Shown piece by piece: positions 52,251 through 61,543 of a stretch of DNA of 64,000 nt (positions are counted from its first letter, which is position 1; each line of letters starts with the position of its first letter). The notes beneath the pieces are model-generated. The model was not told the DNA's origin. It did not search any database and worked only from the letters and a program-made list of their open reading frames with translations. The stretch is from HTCC2207 sp002685195. GTDB lineage: Bacteria; Pseudomonadota; Gammaproteobacteria; Pseudomonadales; Porticoccaceae. The position numbers and the translations under genes were made by a program. The stretch covers positions 2,480,001 to 2,544,000 of the forward strand of contig CP179212.1 of assembly GCA_051201675.1 (NCBI GenBank). The letters run 5' to 3'.

Positions 52251-52580
52251 GTGAAAAATCATATGAATTTCGACAAAGATCTGACTCCAAAAAAAGATAT
52301 CATGCATATCACCGAGCCACGGCTTGGGGATGTAATAATTGATGTACGCCACCCAAGTGAAATCGAAGATATGCCGCTAGATTGGCATCCCGATAATGAA
52401 GTAATTTGCATTCCCTTTTTTAGCCTGCCAGAGAAAGCCAGTAATCTAGACCGTAAAATCAGCTATCTGATTTTTTGCGAGAAGGGAATCATGAGCAGGT
52501 TGCATGCTAATTTACTCCGAGATAGAGGTTTTTTACATATTGGGATTTTAAAATATATCAAGAACAAACAGGTGCTCTAG
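52251..52580 (+). CDS. Free-standing ThiI-type rhodanese domain
   Basis: The protein has 109 residues. It resembles the C-terminal rhodanese domain of ThiI: VIIDVRHPSEIEDMPL, IPFFSLPEKASNLDRKISYL, then the active loop FCEKGIMSRLHANLLRDRGF with the catalytic Cys retained. The THUMP and ATP-pyrophosphatase domains of full ThiI (about 480 aa) are absent and no trace of them is seen upstream. In Pseudomonas thiI stands between glnA and typA, the same position as here, so this is probably a shortened thiI. The rhodanese domain alone can support thiazole synthesis in known cases. The start is GTG 52,251 or ATG 52,263. Confidence 0.75.
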   Translation: MKNHMNFDKDLTPKKDIMHITEPRLGDVIIDVRHPSEIEDMPLDWHPDNEVICIPFFSLPEKASNLDRKISYLIFCEKGIMSRLHANLLRDRGFLHIGILKYIKNKQVL

Positions 52581-52704
52581 GCCCCTAAACTCAGCATATC
52601 TTAGCCTAATAATTTACCCCAAAAACATCCGTACCGAAAAGATCAATAGCAGTTTCTGAGAATTCCACTATAATCGCGGCTTTTTGGCTCATCGGGTAGC
52701 TTTC

Positions 52705-54516
52705 ATGTCTATAAATAATTTGCGCAATATTGCGATCATCGCTCACGTTGATCATGGCAAAACCACACTTGTGGATAAGCTCTTGAGCCAATCAGGAACC
52801 TTAGATCGTAAAGATGTTGGTTCTGAACGCTTGATGGACTCGAATGATCAGGAGAAAGAGCGAGGCATTACCATTCTTGCTAAAAATACTGCCATTAACT
52901 GGAATGACTATCGAATTAATATTGTTGATACTCCAGGGCACGCTGATTTTGGTGGCGAGGTTGAGCGAGTTCTATCAATGGTAGATTCGGTTCTTTTGCT
53001 AGTCGATGCTGTTGATGGGCCCATGCCGCAAACTCGTTTTGTTACCTCTAAGGCTTTTGAGCAGGGACTCCGCCCTATTGTAGTTATCAACAAAGTTGAT
53101 CGCCCTGGAGCCCGTCCAGACTGGGTTATGGATCAGGTCTTTGACCTATTTGATAATCTCGGCGCAACTGATGAGCAACTTGATTTTCCAGTTATCTATA
53201 CATCAGCTATCAATGGCATTGCTGGTCGTGATCACGAAGATATGGCTGAAGATATGACTCCTCTCTACGAAATGATTGTTGCCGAAGTTCCAGCGCCGGA
53301 GGTTGATGCGACTGGGCCATTCCAAATGCAGGTATCCGCTCTTGCTTATGATAGTTATGTGGGTGTTATCGGTGTTGGAAGAATCACTCGCGGAACACTA
53401 AAACCAGGCCAACAAGTCGTGGTGAAGACAGCCAATGGAGCGCAGAGAAAAGGAAAAATTCTCAATGTAAAAGGTTATCTGGGCCTTGAGCAGATAGAAA
53501 CTTCTTTAGCTGGGGCAGGGGACATCGTTTGCATAAATGGCATTGATGGCCTGGGTATTTCAGACACCCTTTGCGATCCTGAACATGTTGATGCATTACC
53601 TGCCTTGAGCGTGGATGAGCCTACGGTGAGCATGACATTTATCGTCAACGACTCTCCTTTTGCCGGCCTAGAAGGAAAATATGTCACTACTCGAAACATC
53701 AAGGACCGTCTTGAACAAGAACTGATACACAATGTTGCTCTCAGAGTTAAGCCAGGCGATACGCCAGATAAATTTGTTGTATCTGGCCGTGGCGAACTGC
53801 ATCTATCAGTTCTCATTGAAACAATGCGACGTGAAGGATTTGAAATGGGCGTATCGCGTCCAGAGGTAGTCCAAAAGCTAGTTGATGGCGTCATACATGA
53901 ACCTTTTGAGCAAGTTGTTATTGATGTAGAGGAGCAGCATCAAGGATCAGTGATGGAAGAGTTGGGTTTGCGAAAAGCCGAGCTAACTAATATGGAGCCC
54001 GATGGAAAAGGTAGGGTGCGCCTGGAATTCTTGATGCCCTCAAGAGGCTTAATTGGTTTCCGGGGAGCCTTTCTAACAATGACCTCTGGGTCAGGCATCA
54101 TGACCAGTATTTTTGATCGCTACGCTCCAGCGAAACAGGGTGATAAGTTCTCTCGCGGAAACGGCGCACTTGTTAGTATGGTTAAAGGAAAGACTGCCGC
54201 CTTTGCACTATTTAATATTCAAGCAAGGGGACGATTATTTCTTGGTCATGCAATAGATGTCTATGAGGGGCAAATTGTAGGAATACATTCTAGATCTAAC
54301 GACTTAGTTGTAAACCCTATCAAAGGTAAACAGCTAACCAATGTTCGAGCTTCTGGCACAGATGAAGCCTTGACCTTAGTCCCCCCTATTAAGCATACCC
54401 TAGAGCAAGCATTAGAATTTATTGAAGATGATGAGTTAGTTGAAGTCACTCCAAGCAGCATTAGATTGCGGAAGAAGTTACTAACTGAAATCCAAAGAAA
54501 GAGGAGCTCTCGTTAA
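52705..54516 (+). CDS. typA: GTP-binding translational regulator TypA/BipA
   Basis: The protein has 603 residues. G1 is AHVDHGKTTL, G2 includes the RGITIL loop, G3 is DTPGHADFG and G4 is NKVDRPGA. The elongation-factor-like domains III and V (EEQHQGSVMEELGLRKAEL) and the TypA-specific C-terminus (NDLVVNPIKGKQLTNVRASG) follow. It is a ribosome-associated GTPase for stress and ribosome assembly. ATG 52,705 is preferred over TTG 52,684 since it fits the family start. Confidence 0.95.
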   Translation: MSINNLRNIAIIAHVDHGKTTLVDKLLSQSGTLDRKDVGSERLMDSNDQEKERGITILAKNTAINWNDYRINIVDTPGHADFGGEVERVLSMVDSVLLLVDAVDGPMPQTRFVTSKAFEQGLRPIVVINKVDRPGARPDWVMDQVFDLFDNLGATDEQLDFPVIYTSAINGIAGRDHEDMAEDMTPLYEMIVAEVPAPEVDATGPFQMQVSALAYDSYVGVIGVGRITRGTLKPGQQVVVKTANGAQRKGKILNVKGYLGLEQIETSLAGAGDIVCINGIDGLGISDTLCDPEHVDALPALSVDEPTVSMTFIVNDSPFAGLEGKYVTTRNIKDRLEQELIHNVALRVKPGDTPDKFVVSGRGELHLSVLIETMRREGFEMGVSRPEVVQKLVDGVIHEPFEQVVIDVEEQHQGSVMEELGLRKAELTNMEPDGKGRVRLEFLMPSRGLIGFRGAFLTMTSGSGIMTSIFDRYAPAKQGDKFSRGNGALVSMVKGKTAAFALFNIQARGRLFLGHAIDVYEGQIVGIHSRSNDLVVNPIKGKQLTNVRASGTDEALTLVPPIKHTLEQALEFIEDDELVEVTPSSIRLRKKLLTEIQRKRSSR

Positions 54517-54585
54517 TTTTATTTATTTGTGAATAGATAATATAGGTGCTATAGTTTAAGTCAACGCAGTACTTTGAAGTACCTT

Positions 54586-55614
54586 ATGGTCGACTCCCAC
54601 CCCAACAAGCTAGTTAACAGCAGTAACCTTAATATCGCCCTAATAACACAAGGAACAGGTGTTTTTGTATTTTTCTGTCTGTCTTACTTCCGACAAGACA
54701 TTACTACTACGCTTTTTTTTATGGCTCTAGTCTGCTTGATTTTGCTTAGCTTTGGACTATACAAATTATTCGATTTTAAATATTTTTCTTGGCTACTCCT
54801 TCTAGTCTCACTTATCCTTGGTATGGTTTATGTAATCACTGTTGACAGAGGAAGCTTGTTGTTAGCTTGGTTACTAACAGCGTTGCCCGTCGTCATTGGC
54901 CTATGTCGCTATCCTAATAATTGTTACCTGACACTAGGATTGCTTCTGATCGGTGCGTTGGCCTTTGTTAGCACAGAGTCAACAGGTCAATCAGCCCATT
55001 TTATTACTATCTCCGCATTACAATTCTTCTTAATTGCCACAGTAGTCTGCGGAATATCCATGGCAGCTAATAAAGCAGCGATGGATCACCAAGATAAGAT
55101 CAATCAGCTATCTTCTGCAAATAATGTACTGGCCTTCCAAGACCCGCTAAGCGGACTTTATAACCGAAGATATATGGAGTCTCTCTTGAGCAGTAAATTC
55201 TTAAACGCTCAACAAAATGAGTTTTTCTCAATCATTATTGCTGACTTGGATAATTTTAGGTCTATCAATGAGCTATACGGCCATAACGTTGGAGACGATG
55301 TTATCTCTCAAGTAGGCACACTATTAGAATCAACGCTCGAAGATACTTACATTATTGCTCGTTGGGATGGCAATGCGTTTATTGTCCTGCTCCCTAATCA
55401 TGAGGAGGAGGCTAGTACGCTTATTGCTGAACTTCTGCGTAAAAAAATCGAGCGATTTAAACTTAAAAATCAAGGCGACACTCTAAAATTATCTCTTAGC
55501 TTGGGTACTGCATCCAGTGTAAAGTGCAGTGACTTGAATGATCTGCTCTCTCATGCTGAAAACAGCCTTTATCAGGCCAAACATATGGGTGGAAATATCG
55601 TTATCCAGAGCTAA
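54586..55614 (+). CDS. Membrane protein with degenerate GGDEF domain
   Basis: The protein has about 342 residues. Five or six membrane segments occupy the first 150 residues (TLFFMALVCLILLSFGLYKL and others). A diguanylate-cyclase-like domain follows with FQDPLSGLYNRRYMESLL and IIADLDNFRSINELYGHNVGD. The catalytic motif, normally GGDEF in RWGGDEF, reads RWDGNAF. Both the second Gly and the acidic pair are altered, so cyclase activity is unlikely. It may act as a c-di-GMP or GTP sensor. The start may be ATG 54,586 or TTG 54,574. It converges on tag. Confidence 0.8.
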   Translation: MVDSHPNKLVNSSNLNIALITQGTGVFVFFCLSYFRQDITTTLFFMALVCLILLSFGLYKLFDFKYFSWLLLLVSLILGMVYVITVDRGSLLLAWLLTALPVVIGLCRYPNNCYLTLGLLLIGALAFVSTESTGQSAHFITISALQFFLIATVVCGISMAANKAAMDHQDKINQLSSANNVLAFQDPLSGLYNRRYMESLLSSKFLNAQQNEFFSIIIADLDNFRSINELYGHNVGDDVISQVGTLLESTLEDTYIIARWDGNAFIVLLPNHEEEASTLIAELLRKKIERFKLKNQGDTLKLSLSLGTASSVKCSDLNDLLSHAENSLYQAKHMGGNIVIQS

Positions 55615-55618
55615 TTCA

Positions 55619-56185
55619 TTAAGAATCCAAATATTTGAAACAGTCCTTTTGGTGATCGTTCACCAACCCCATAGCCTGCATAAAAGCGTAACAAATAGTA
55701 CTACCGAAAAATCGAAAACCTCGCTTTTTCATTTCTCTACTAATCCTGTCTGATATCTCTGTTGTCGCGGGAATTTCTTTTTGAGATATCCAATGATTAA
55801 TAATTGGTGTATCACCCACAAATGCCCAAATATATTTGCTGAAACTGCCGTATTCAGACTGAACTTTTTGATAACATCGCGCGTTTGAAATAGCGCTTTC
55901 GATTTTTAAACGGTTGCGAATGATCCCTTTATTTCCCATCAATCGTGCAACATCTTCGGTGGTAAATTCAGCTACGCGATCCACTTGAAATCCACAAAAT
56001 GCTTGACGATATTGCTCCCGTCGTTTCAGAATGGTGATCCAAGATAGTCCGGCCTGAGCTCCTTCCAGAATTAAGAACTCAAACAGCTTCTTATCATCTC
56101 TACAAGGCACTCCCCATTCGCTATCGTGGTATGCTTGGTACAGCTCATCATTGTTGCACCAGCCACATCTGTTGATTTCAATCAT
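55619..56185 (-). CDS. tag: DNA-3-methyladenine glycosylase I
   Basis: The protein has 188 residues. The N-terminal RCGWCNNDELYQAYHDSEWG carries the Cys and His zinc ligands typical of Tag, with LEGAQAGLSWITIL and the Glu/Trp that contact methylated adenine. The C-terminal part has MKKRGFRFFGSTICYAFMQA and the last His ligand in DHQKDCF. It removes 3-methyladenine from DNA to start base-excision repair. Full length for the family. Confidence 0.95.
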   Translation of the reverse strand: MIEINRCGWCNNDELYQAYHDSEWGVPCRDDKKLFEFLILEGAQAGLSWITILKRREQYRQAFCGFQVDRVAEFTTEDVARLMGNKGIIRNRLKIESAISNARCYQKVQSEYGSFSKYIWAFVGDTPIINHWISQKEIPATTEISDRISREMKKRGFRFFGSTICYAFMQAMGLVNDHQKDCFKYLDS

Positions 56186-56308
56186 CTATAAATCCTCGAT
56201 CAGTATTTAAAGCCCAAGATTTGTGCTGTTAAAGTGGGCTTTCAACGAAATTTTCTATATTGGCCTCATTCGTATAATATTAGATAATAGATTTAAGGCA
56301 CTAGGCAA

Positions 56309-57268
56309 ATGAAAAAAGCGTTTCCTGCGATAAGGCCATACCACACTCAGTCAATTGCTGTGACTCCCCCTCATGTGCTGCATGTAGAAGAATCTGGAAA
56401 CCCAGATGGAATACCTGTTTTATTTGTCCACGGCGGCCCTGGCGGAGGAACTCGAGCTACTGACCGCTGCTTCTTTGACCCTGATAAATACCGCATTGTT
56501 CTATTCGATCAACGCGGTTCTGGTCAATCCACGCCCCATGCACTCCTAGAAAACAACAATACAGCCGCTTTAATTGCAGATATCGAAGTCATACGAAAGA
56601 CACTTGAAATAGACCGGTGGGTTGTCTTTGGAGGATCCTGGGGCTCTACTTTGAGCTTGGTTTATGCTCAAACCTATCCTGACCTAGTCATGGGTTTAAT
56701 ACTTCGGGGTATTTTTCTGTGCCGTGACCAGGATATTGCTTGGTTCTATCAGCATGGTGTGGAACATGTTTTTCCTGACTACTGGAAAGACTATATTCAG
56801 GTTATTCCTGAAGAAGAGAGAGATGACCTACTTGGAGCTTTTTATCGAAGACTAACCGGTGATAACGAACTAGAGCGCATGGCCGCCGCTAAAGCATGGT
56901 CTATTTTAGAAGGGCGCTGCGCAACGCTGAAGCCCGACGAAGACTTTGTTGCACATTTCGCGAACCCCCATTTAGCCATTGCAATGGCGAGAATAGAGGC
57001 CCACTATTTTATCAACAAGGCATTTTTAGAGCCTAATCAAATTATTAATAATGCTTACAAACTCAAACATATTCCATCAACTATAGTGCACGGTCGCTAT
57101 GATATGGTCTGTCCAGTTAACCAAGCTTTTGCTCTAAGTAACGCTTGGCCAGAAGCAAGACTTGATGTCATCGTTGACGCTGGGCACTCATCTAGCGAGC
57201 CTGGGACAGTTGATGCTCTTATCAGGGCAACTGAGAGACTAGCCCATCATTTGAATAGCGAAGAGTAG
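56309..57268 (+). CDS. pip: Proline iminopeptidase
   Basis: The protein has 319 residues of the alpha/beta-hydrolase family S33. The oxyanion region is FVHGGPGGGTRATDRCFFDP, the nucleophile elbow GGSWGSTLSLVYAQ with the catalytic Ser, and the acid and His in HGRYDMVCPVNQA and DAGHSSSEP. It cleaves N-terminal proline from peptides. It starts a plus-strand pair with dtd, five bases apart. Confidence 0.92.
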   Translation: MKKAFPAIRPYHTQSIAVTPPHVLHVEESGNPDGIPVLFVHGGPGGGTRATDRCFFDPDKYRIVLFDQRGSGQSTPHALLENNNTAALIADIEVIRKTLEIDRWVVFGGSWGSTLSLVYAQTYPDLVMGLILRGIFLCRDQDIAWFYQHGVEHVFPDYWKDYIQVIPEEERDDLLGAFYRRLTGDNELERMAAAKAWSILEGRCATLKPDEDFVAHFANPHLAIAMARIEAHYFINKAFLEPNQIINNAYKLKHIPSTIVHGRYDMVCPVNQAFALSNAWPEARLDVIVDAGHSSSEPGTVDALIRATERLAHHLNSEE

Positions 57269-57273
57269 TCTAA

Positions 57274-57711
57274 ATGCTAGGTCTAATTCAGCGAGTCTCC
57301 AGCGCATCAGTGGTCATCGACCACGAAACTGTGGGTAAAATTGACCAAGGCATTCTATTGCTTCTAGGAGTCCAAAAGCATGACGTAATGGGTAGCGCTG
57401 ATAAACTACTGCGGAAAGTTTTAAACTACCGTATGTTTTCTGACCCAGAGGGAAAAATGAACCTATCACTGAGTGATATTAACGGTGGATTACTGATAGT
57501 TTCTCAATTTACTCTTGCTGCAGATACAAAAAAAGGGCTCCGGCCCAGCTTTTCTTCAGCAGCTCCCCCTGAGCAAGCTGAAAATCTGTATAACCACTTT
57601 GTAAGTCACGCATCACACCAACACTTAAAAGTTCAGAATGGTCGCTTTGGCGCCGACATGCAGGTTTGCTTAGTGAATGATGGGCCAGTCACCTTTATGC
57701 TTGAGAGTTAA
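57274..57711 (+). CDS. dtd: D-aminoacyl-tRNA deacylase
   Basis: The protein has 145 residues. It has the DTD motifs SQFTLAADTKKG (the -SQxTL- active Thr/Ser) and NDGPVTFMLE (the -GPVT- cross-subunit motif). It removes D-amino acids from mischarged tRNA. GAAGAG lies eight bases before ATG 57,274, five bases after pip. Its stop overlaps the convergent mpl gene by four bases. Confidence 0.95.
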   Translation: MLGLIQRVSSASVVIDHETVGKIDQGILLLLGVQKHDVMGSADKLLRKVLNYRMFSDPEGKMNLSLSDINGGLLIVSQFTLAADTKKGLRPSFSSAAPPEQAENLYNHFVSHASHQHLKVQNGRFGADMQVCLVNDGPVTFMLES

Positions 57712-59084
57712 AGCGATTTGATAGCATCGCTTAGCTTGTTATGGAAGCCTTCGAAACCACCATTACTCATTATCACAATATGAACATTGCTATGAGCTAA
57801 ATTCACCGCAGCTTCAATTAGATCGTCGAGCTTATTAATTATCATGGAGGGGATTTCAATTACATCAGACAAACTAGCCATATCCCAGTCAATGGCTGCA
57901 TTTTGATACCACAAGACTTGGTCTGCGCTTTTTACCGACGAAGCCAAGGTTTGCTGATGTACCCCCATTTTCATTGTCGCTGAGCGCGGTTCAATAATTG
58001 CCAAAATGAAGTCATCCCCAACTTTGGCGCGAAGTCCCTCCAAGGTACTTTTAATAGCTGTTGGATGGTGCGCAAAGTCATCATAAACAGTCACTCCCTG
58101 ACTTTCATATATCACTTCCATGCGGCGCTTTACACCAATAAAATCGCTTAATGCCTCACACGACTGACTTACATTAACCCCTACTTGGTAAGCGGCTATA
58201 ACAGCCGCCAGCGCATTTTTAACATTATGGAGCCCAGATTGGGACCAAACCACTTGACCGCTTTCTTTTGTAACTCCTTGATCATCAGAAAAAATAATCT
58301 CAAATCGTGACCCGTCCTCCTCAATAAGTCGGTATTGCCAGTTGTCATCGGGTTTGATTCCAAAATGATGCTGGCAACTCCAACATCCTTGAGCCATCAC
58401 TTGGTTAATATTTTCATCTGACGAGGGCATGATAACGTTACCCGCACCAGGCACTGTTCTCACTAAATGATGGAACTGCTTCTGGATGGCCGCTAAATCC
58501 TCAAAAATGTCCGCGTGGTCAAACTCTAAATTATTAATAATTAGAGTATTTGAGAAGTAATGAATGAATTTTGACCGTTTATCAAAGAAAGCACTGTCGT
58601 ACTCATCAGCCTCTACCACAAAATACTTTGAATCTCCTAAGCGAGCAGAAATACCCATATCTTGCGGAATTCCACCGATTAGAAAGCCTGGACTTAATCC
58701 TGAAGTCTCTAGAATTTTCGCCAGCATACTGCTAGTGGTCGTTTTCCCATGCGTGCCGGCAACAGCCAGCACATGTTTATCTCTTAATATATTTTCACCC
58801 AGCCATTGGGGGCCTGAGGTATAAGGCAGGCTATTGTCGAGCATATATTCCACACAGGGGTTTCCTCGAGACATGGCATTCCCAACAACAACAAGATCTG
58901 GGGCTGGTTTGAGCTGCTCAGGATCAAAACCCTCGATTAGTTGGATACCATTTTCTTCAAGCTGAGTACTCATCGGAGGGTACACATTAGCGTCAGAACC
59001 AGATACCTGGTGACCAGCATGTTTGGCTAACAGGGCAAGACTTCCCATGAACGTGCCGCAGATACCTAAAATATGAATATGCAT
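57708..59084 (-). CDS. mpl: UDP-MurNAc:L-alanyl-gamma-D-glutamyl-meso-DAP ligase (Mpl)
   Basis: The protein has 458 residues of the Mur ligase family. MHIHILGICGTFMGSLALLA begins the Rossmann part with the Mpl-type start, GTHGKTTTSSML is the P-loop, VEADEYDSAFFDKRSKF, and FANDFAHHPTAIK here reads YDDFAHHPTAIK. It joins recovered murein tripeptide to UDP-MurNAc in cell-wall recycling. ATG 59,084 is preferred over an in-frame ATG seven codons upstream on family alignment and AAGG nine bases before it. Confidence 0.94.
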   Translation of the reverse strand: MHIHILGICGTFMGSLALLAKHAGHQVSGSDANVYPPMSTQLEENGIQLIEGFDPEQLKPAPDLVVVGNAMSRGNPCVEYMLDNSLPYTSGPQWLGENILRDKHVLAVAGTHGKTTTSSMLAKILETSGLSPGFLIGGIPQDMGISARLGDSKYFVVEADEYDSAFFDKRSKFIHYFSNTLIINNLEFDHADIFEDLAAIQKQFHHLVRTVPGAGNVIMPSSDENINQVMAQGCWSCQHHFGIKPDDNWQYRLIEEDGSRFEIIFSDDQGVTKESGQVVWSQSGLHNVKNALAAVIAAYQVGVNVSQSCEALSDFIGVKRRMEVIYESQGVTVYDDFAHHPTAIKSTLEGLRAKVGDDFILAIIEPRSATMKMGVHQQTLASSVKSADQVLWYQNAAIDWDMASLSDVIEIPSMIINKLDDLIEAAVNLAHSNVHIVIMSNGGFEGFHNKLSDAIKSL

Positions 59085-59222
59085 TAATGTGGCCTTTCTG
59101 TGCATTAACCCGAGTTCTAATGTTCACTATAACGTAAATCAGTTTAGTTTCGCCTTTCACCTTAGCGTGGGAGAGACTAAAATGAAAGCTTATGGTAAGT
59201 GGACTTTTAAGAGTGAAATATC

Positions 59223-60485
59223 ATGGATAAAAAGAATGCGTTTTATGCACAATCAGGAGGTGTCACGGCCGTTATCAATGCTACTGCCGCTGGTGTCATT
59301 GAAGCTGCGCGTGAAAATACGGCATCCATTGGTAAATTATATGCAGGCTTAAATGGTATCGTTGGGGCTTTGCAAGAAGAGCTCGTGGACACAAGCAAGG
59401 AGTCCTTATCTGCCATAAAGGCTCTCAAACATACTCCTGGTGGTGCGTTTGGCTCGTGCCGTTATAAAATGAAGGATTATGATGAAAGTCCCGCTGAATA
59501 TGAGCGTCTTATTAATGTCTTCAAGGCTCATAACATAGGCTACTTTTTTTATAACGGAGGAGGTGACTCCGCCGATACCTGTCTCAAGGTATCCCAGATC
59601 TCAGAAAAAATGGGCTATCCGATTCAGGCAATCCATATTCCAAAAACAATCGACAACGACCTGCCGCTTACAGACTGCAGTCCAGGGTTTGGATCAGTAG
59701 CAAAATATGTAGCTACTTCAACCAGAGAAGCTAGCTTGGATATCGCATCTATGTGTGCCTCCTCCACTAAGGTATTTATTTTAGAAGTTATGGGTCGCCA
59801 TGCAGGCTGGATTGCAGCTTCGGGCGGTCTGGCAGCTGAAGAAGCGGGGGACCCACCCCATATTATTTTATTCCCCGAAATTCCATTCTCTCGTGAGACC
59901 TTTATCGCCAAAGTTGAACAAACAATCCAAGATAAGGGCTACTGCGTTGTTGTTGCTTCTGAGGGCACGCAATACAGTGATGGAGCACACATCTCTGGCT
60001 CTTTAAATAGAGATGCTTTTGGCCACCAACAGCTTGGCGGTGTTGCCCCAACATTAGCAAGTATGATCAAGCAGTCTACGGGTCATAAATATCATTGGGC
60101 CCTTGCGGACTATTTGCAACGCTCTGCTCGTCATATCGCGTCAAAGACAGATGTTGATCAGGCATATGCGGTAGGCCGAGCAGCTATAGATCTGGCCGTT
60201 CAAGGCAAAACCTCGGTGATGGTTTCGATTGAGCGAGGTTCAGGGAAAAATTATAGCTGGTCCCTTGGTGAAGCATCTTTGGTCAAAGTTGCTAATATGG
60301 AAAAGAAAATGCCGCGATCGTTTATCACTAAGGATGGGTTTGGAATAACACAAAAGGCTCGTGAATATTTACAACCTTTGGTCGAAGGAGAAGACTACCC
60401 TCCCTATAAAAATGGTCTTCCTGATTATGTTCAATTAAAAAAAATCATGGTTCCAAAAAAGCTGACCAACGATTTTAAAGCTTAG
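59223..60485 (+). CDS. pfp: PPi-dependent 6-phosphofructokinase
   Basis: The protein has 420 residues. The nucleotide site reads FYNGGGDSADT and the catalytic motif PKTIDND, with Lys in place of the Gly of ATP-dependent PFKs (PGTIDND). Both point to pyrophosphate as phosphoryl donor. MGRHAGW and the sugar phosphate Arg contacts in RKxxR type positions (EVMGRHAGWIAASGG) are also present. It interconverts fructose 6-phosphate and the 1,6-bisphosphate reversibly, so it may serve glycolysis and gluconeogenesis. Confidence 0.9.
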   Translation: MDKKNAFYAQSGGVTAVINATAAGVIEAARENTASIGKLYAGLNGIVGALQEELVDTSKESLSAIKALKHTPGGAFGSCRYKMKDYDESPAEYERLINVFKAHNIGYFFYNGGGDSADTCLKVSQISEKMGYPIQAIHIPKTIDNDLPLTDCSPGFGSVAKYVATSTREASLDIASMCASSTKVFILEVMGRHAGWIAASGGLAAEEAGDPPHIILFPEIPFSRETFIAKVEQTIQDKGYCVVVASEGTQYSDGAHISGSLNRDAFGHQQLGGVAPTLASMIKQSTGHKYHWALADYLQRSARHIASKTDVDQAYAVGRAAIDLAVQGKTSVMVSIERGSGKNYSWSLGEASLVKVANMEKKMPRSFITKDGFGITQKAREYLQPLVEGEDYPPYKNGLPDYVQLKKIMVPKKLTNDFKA

Positions 60486-60510
60486 CTCTTCACCTTTCTG
60501 AAAAGTGGGT

Positions 60511-61470
60511 CTACAGCACTTGGTTTCTGGGATTTCCCTCCAGAAACGCTTCCACATTCCCCGCTACTTGCTCAATTAATCGCTGCCTTGCTTCTTTAGC
60601 AATCCAAGCTACATGGGGGGTCAGGACAAAATTAGGTATAGCTGTGTCGAGCAAAACATTTCCATCAACTGGCGGCTCTACACTTAAAACATCAGAGGCA
60701 GCTCCCGCAATTTCACCTTGTTGCAAGGCATTCTTCAGAGCCACTTCGTCCACCAAAGCACCTCGGGAGGTATTAATTAAAATTGATGAACGCTTCATTA
60801 ATGCAAGTTCTTCAGCACCGATAAGTTTAGTAGTTTGTTCCGTCAGAGGGCAGTGAAGACTCAATATATCTGCTTTAGCCAACAGCTCTTTAAAAGGTAT
60901 TCTGTTTGACTGCGTAGAGTGTTTGCGTCCGGGTAACGCCGCAAATATAACATCCATTCCAAAAGCTTCTGCTATCTTTGCAACGCCCATTCCCAGTTCT
61001 CCAGCACCAACAATACCTAGAGTCTTGCCCTGTAACTCCCGCACAGAAAAATCCATCACACAGAAGAAATGACTGTCTTCCCAACTTCCATCCATTGCTG
61101 CCTTGCGGTATTCATCAAGCTTGGTAGTCAACGACAATATAAGTGACCAAACATGCTGCACTACAGACCCTGTGCCATAACTAACGGCGTTGCTGACTAT
61201 GATGTTGCGTTCACGGGCGGCTTTAAGATCGATAATATTGGTTCCTGTGGCAAAAATCGAAATAAGCTTTAAACGTTTTGCCTGCTCAATCTGTGGCGCT
61301 AAAAGAGGCGCTTTGTTAATAAGAACGATGTCCGCATCAGAGATTCTCTCTGATACCTGTTCCGGCGAACAATGAGAATAGATTTTCCATTTAACGGGTA
61401 AATCATAGAGCTTTGATAAATCAAGATCTGACGGTCCTACGCTATCGAAATCAAGAATCACACCCTGCAT
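60511..61470 (-). CDS. D-2-hydroxyacid dehydrogenase (NAD-binding)
   Basis: The protein has 319 residues. The Rossmann motif is LGIVGAGELGMGVAKIAEAFG; substrate and catalytic residues appear in NTSRGALVDEVALKNAL, the Glu of VEPP, and the catalytic His in LTPHVAWIAKEARQRL. The family includes glycerate and hydroxypyruvate reductases. Here the closest use is probably glyoxylate/hydroxypyruvate or D-glycerate chemistry. GGAGA lies five bases before ATG 61,470. It converges on the phosphofructokinase gene. Confidence 0.88.
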   Translation of the reverse strand: MQGVILDFDSVGPSDLDLSKLYDLPVKWKIYSHCSPEQVSERISDADIVLINKAPLLAPQIEQAKRLKLISIFATGTNIIDLKAARERNIIVSNAVSYGTGSVVQHVWSLILSLTTKLDEYRKAAMDGSWEDSHFFCVMDFSVRELQGKTLGIVGAGELGMGVAKIAEAFGMDVIFAALPGRKHSTQSNRIPFKELLAKADILSLHCPLTEQTTKLIGAEELALMKRSSILINTSRGALVDEVALKNALQQGEIAGAASDVLSVEPPVDGNVLLDTAIPNFVLTPHVAWIAKEARQRLIEQVAGNVEAFLEGNPRNQVL

Positions 61471-61543
61471 AATTTTCTCCAGTCAGCTTTTGCCCAACAA
61501 ATGTCCTCACAGCATTTGATGGGAATCTGATCTGCTGGAACAA

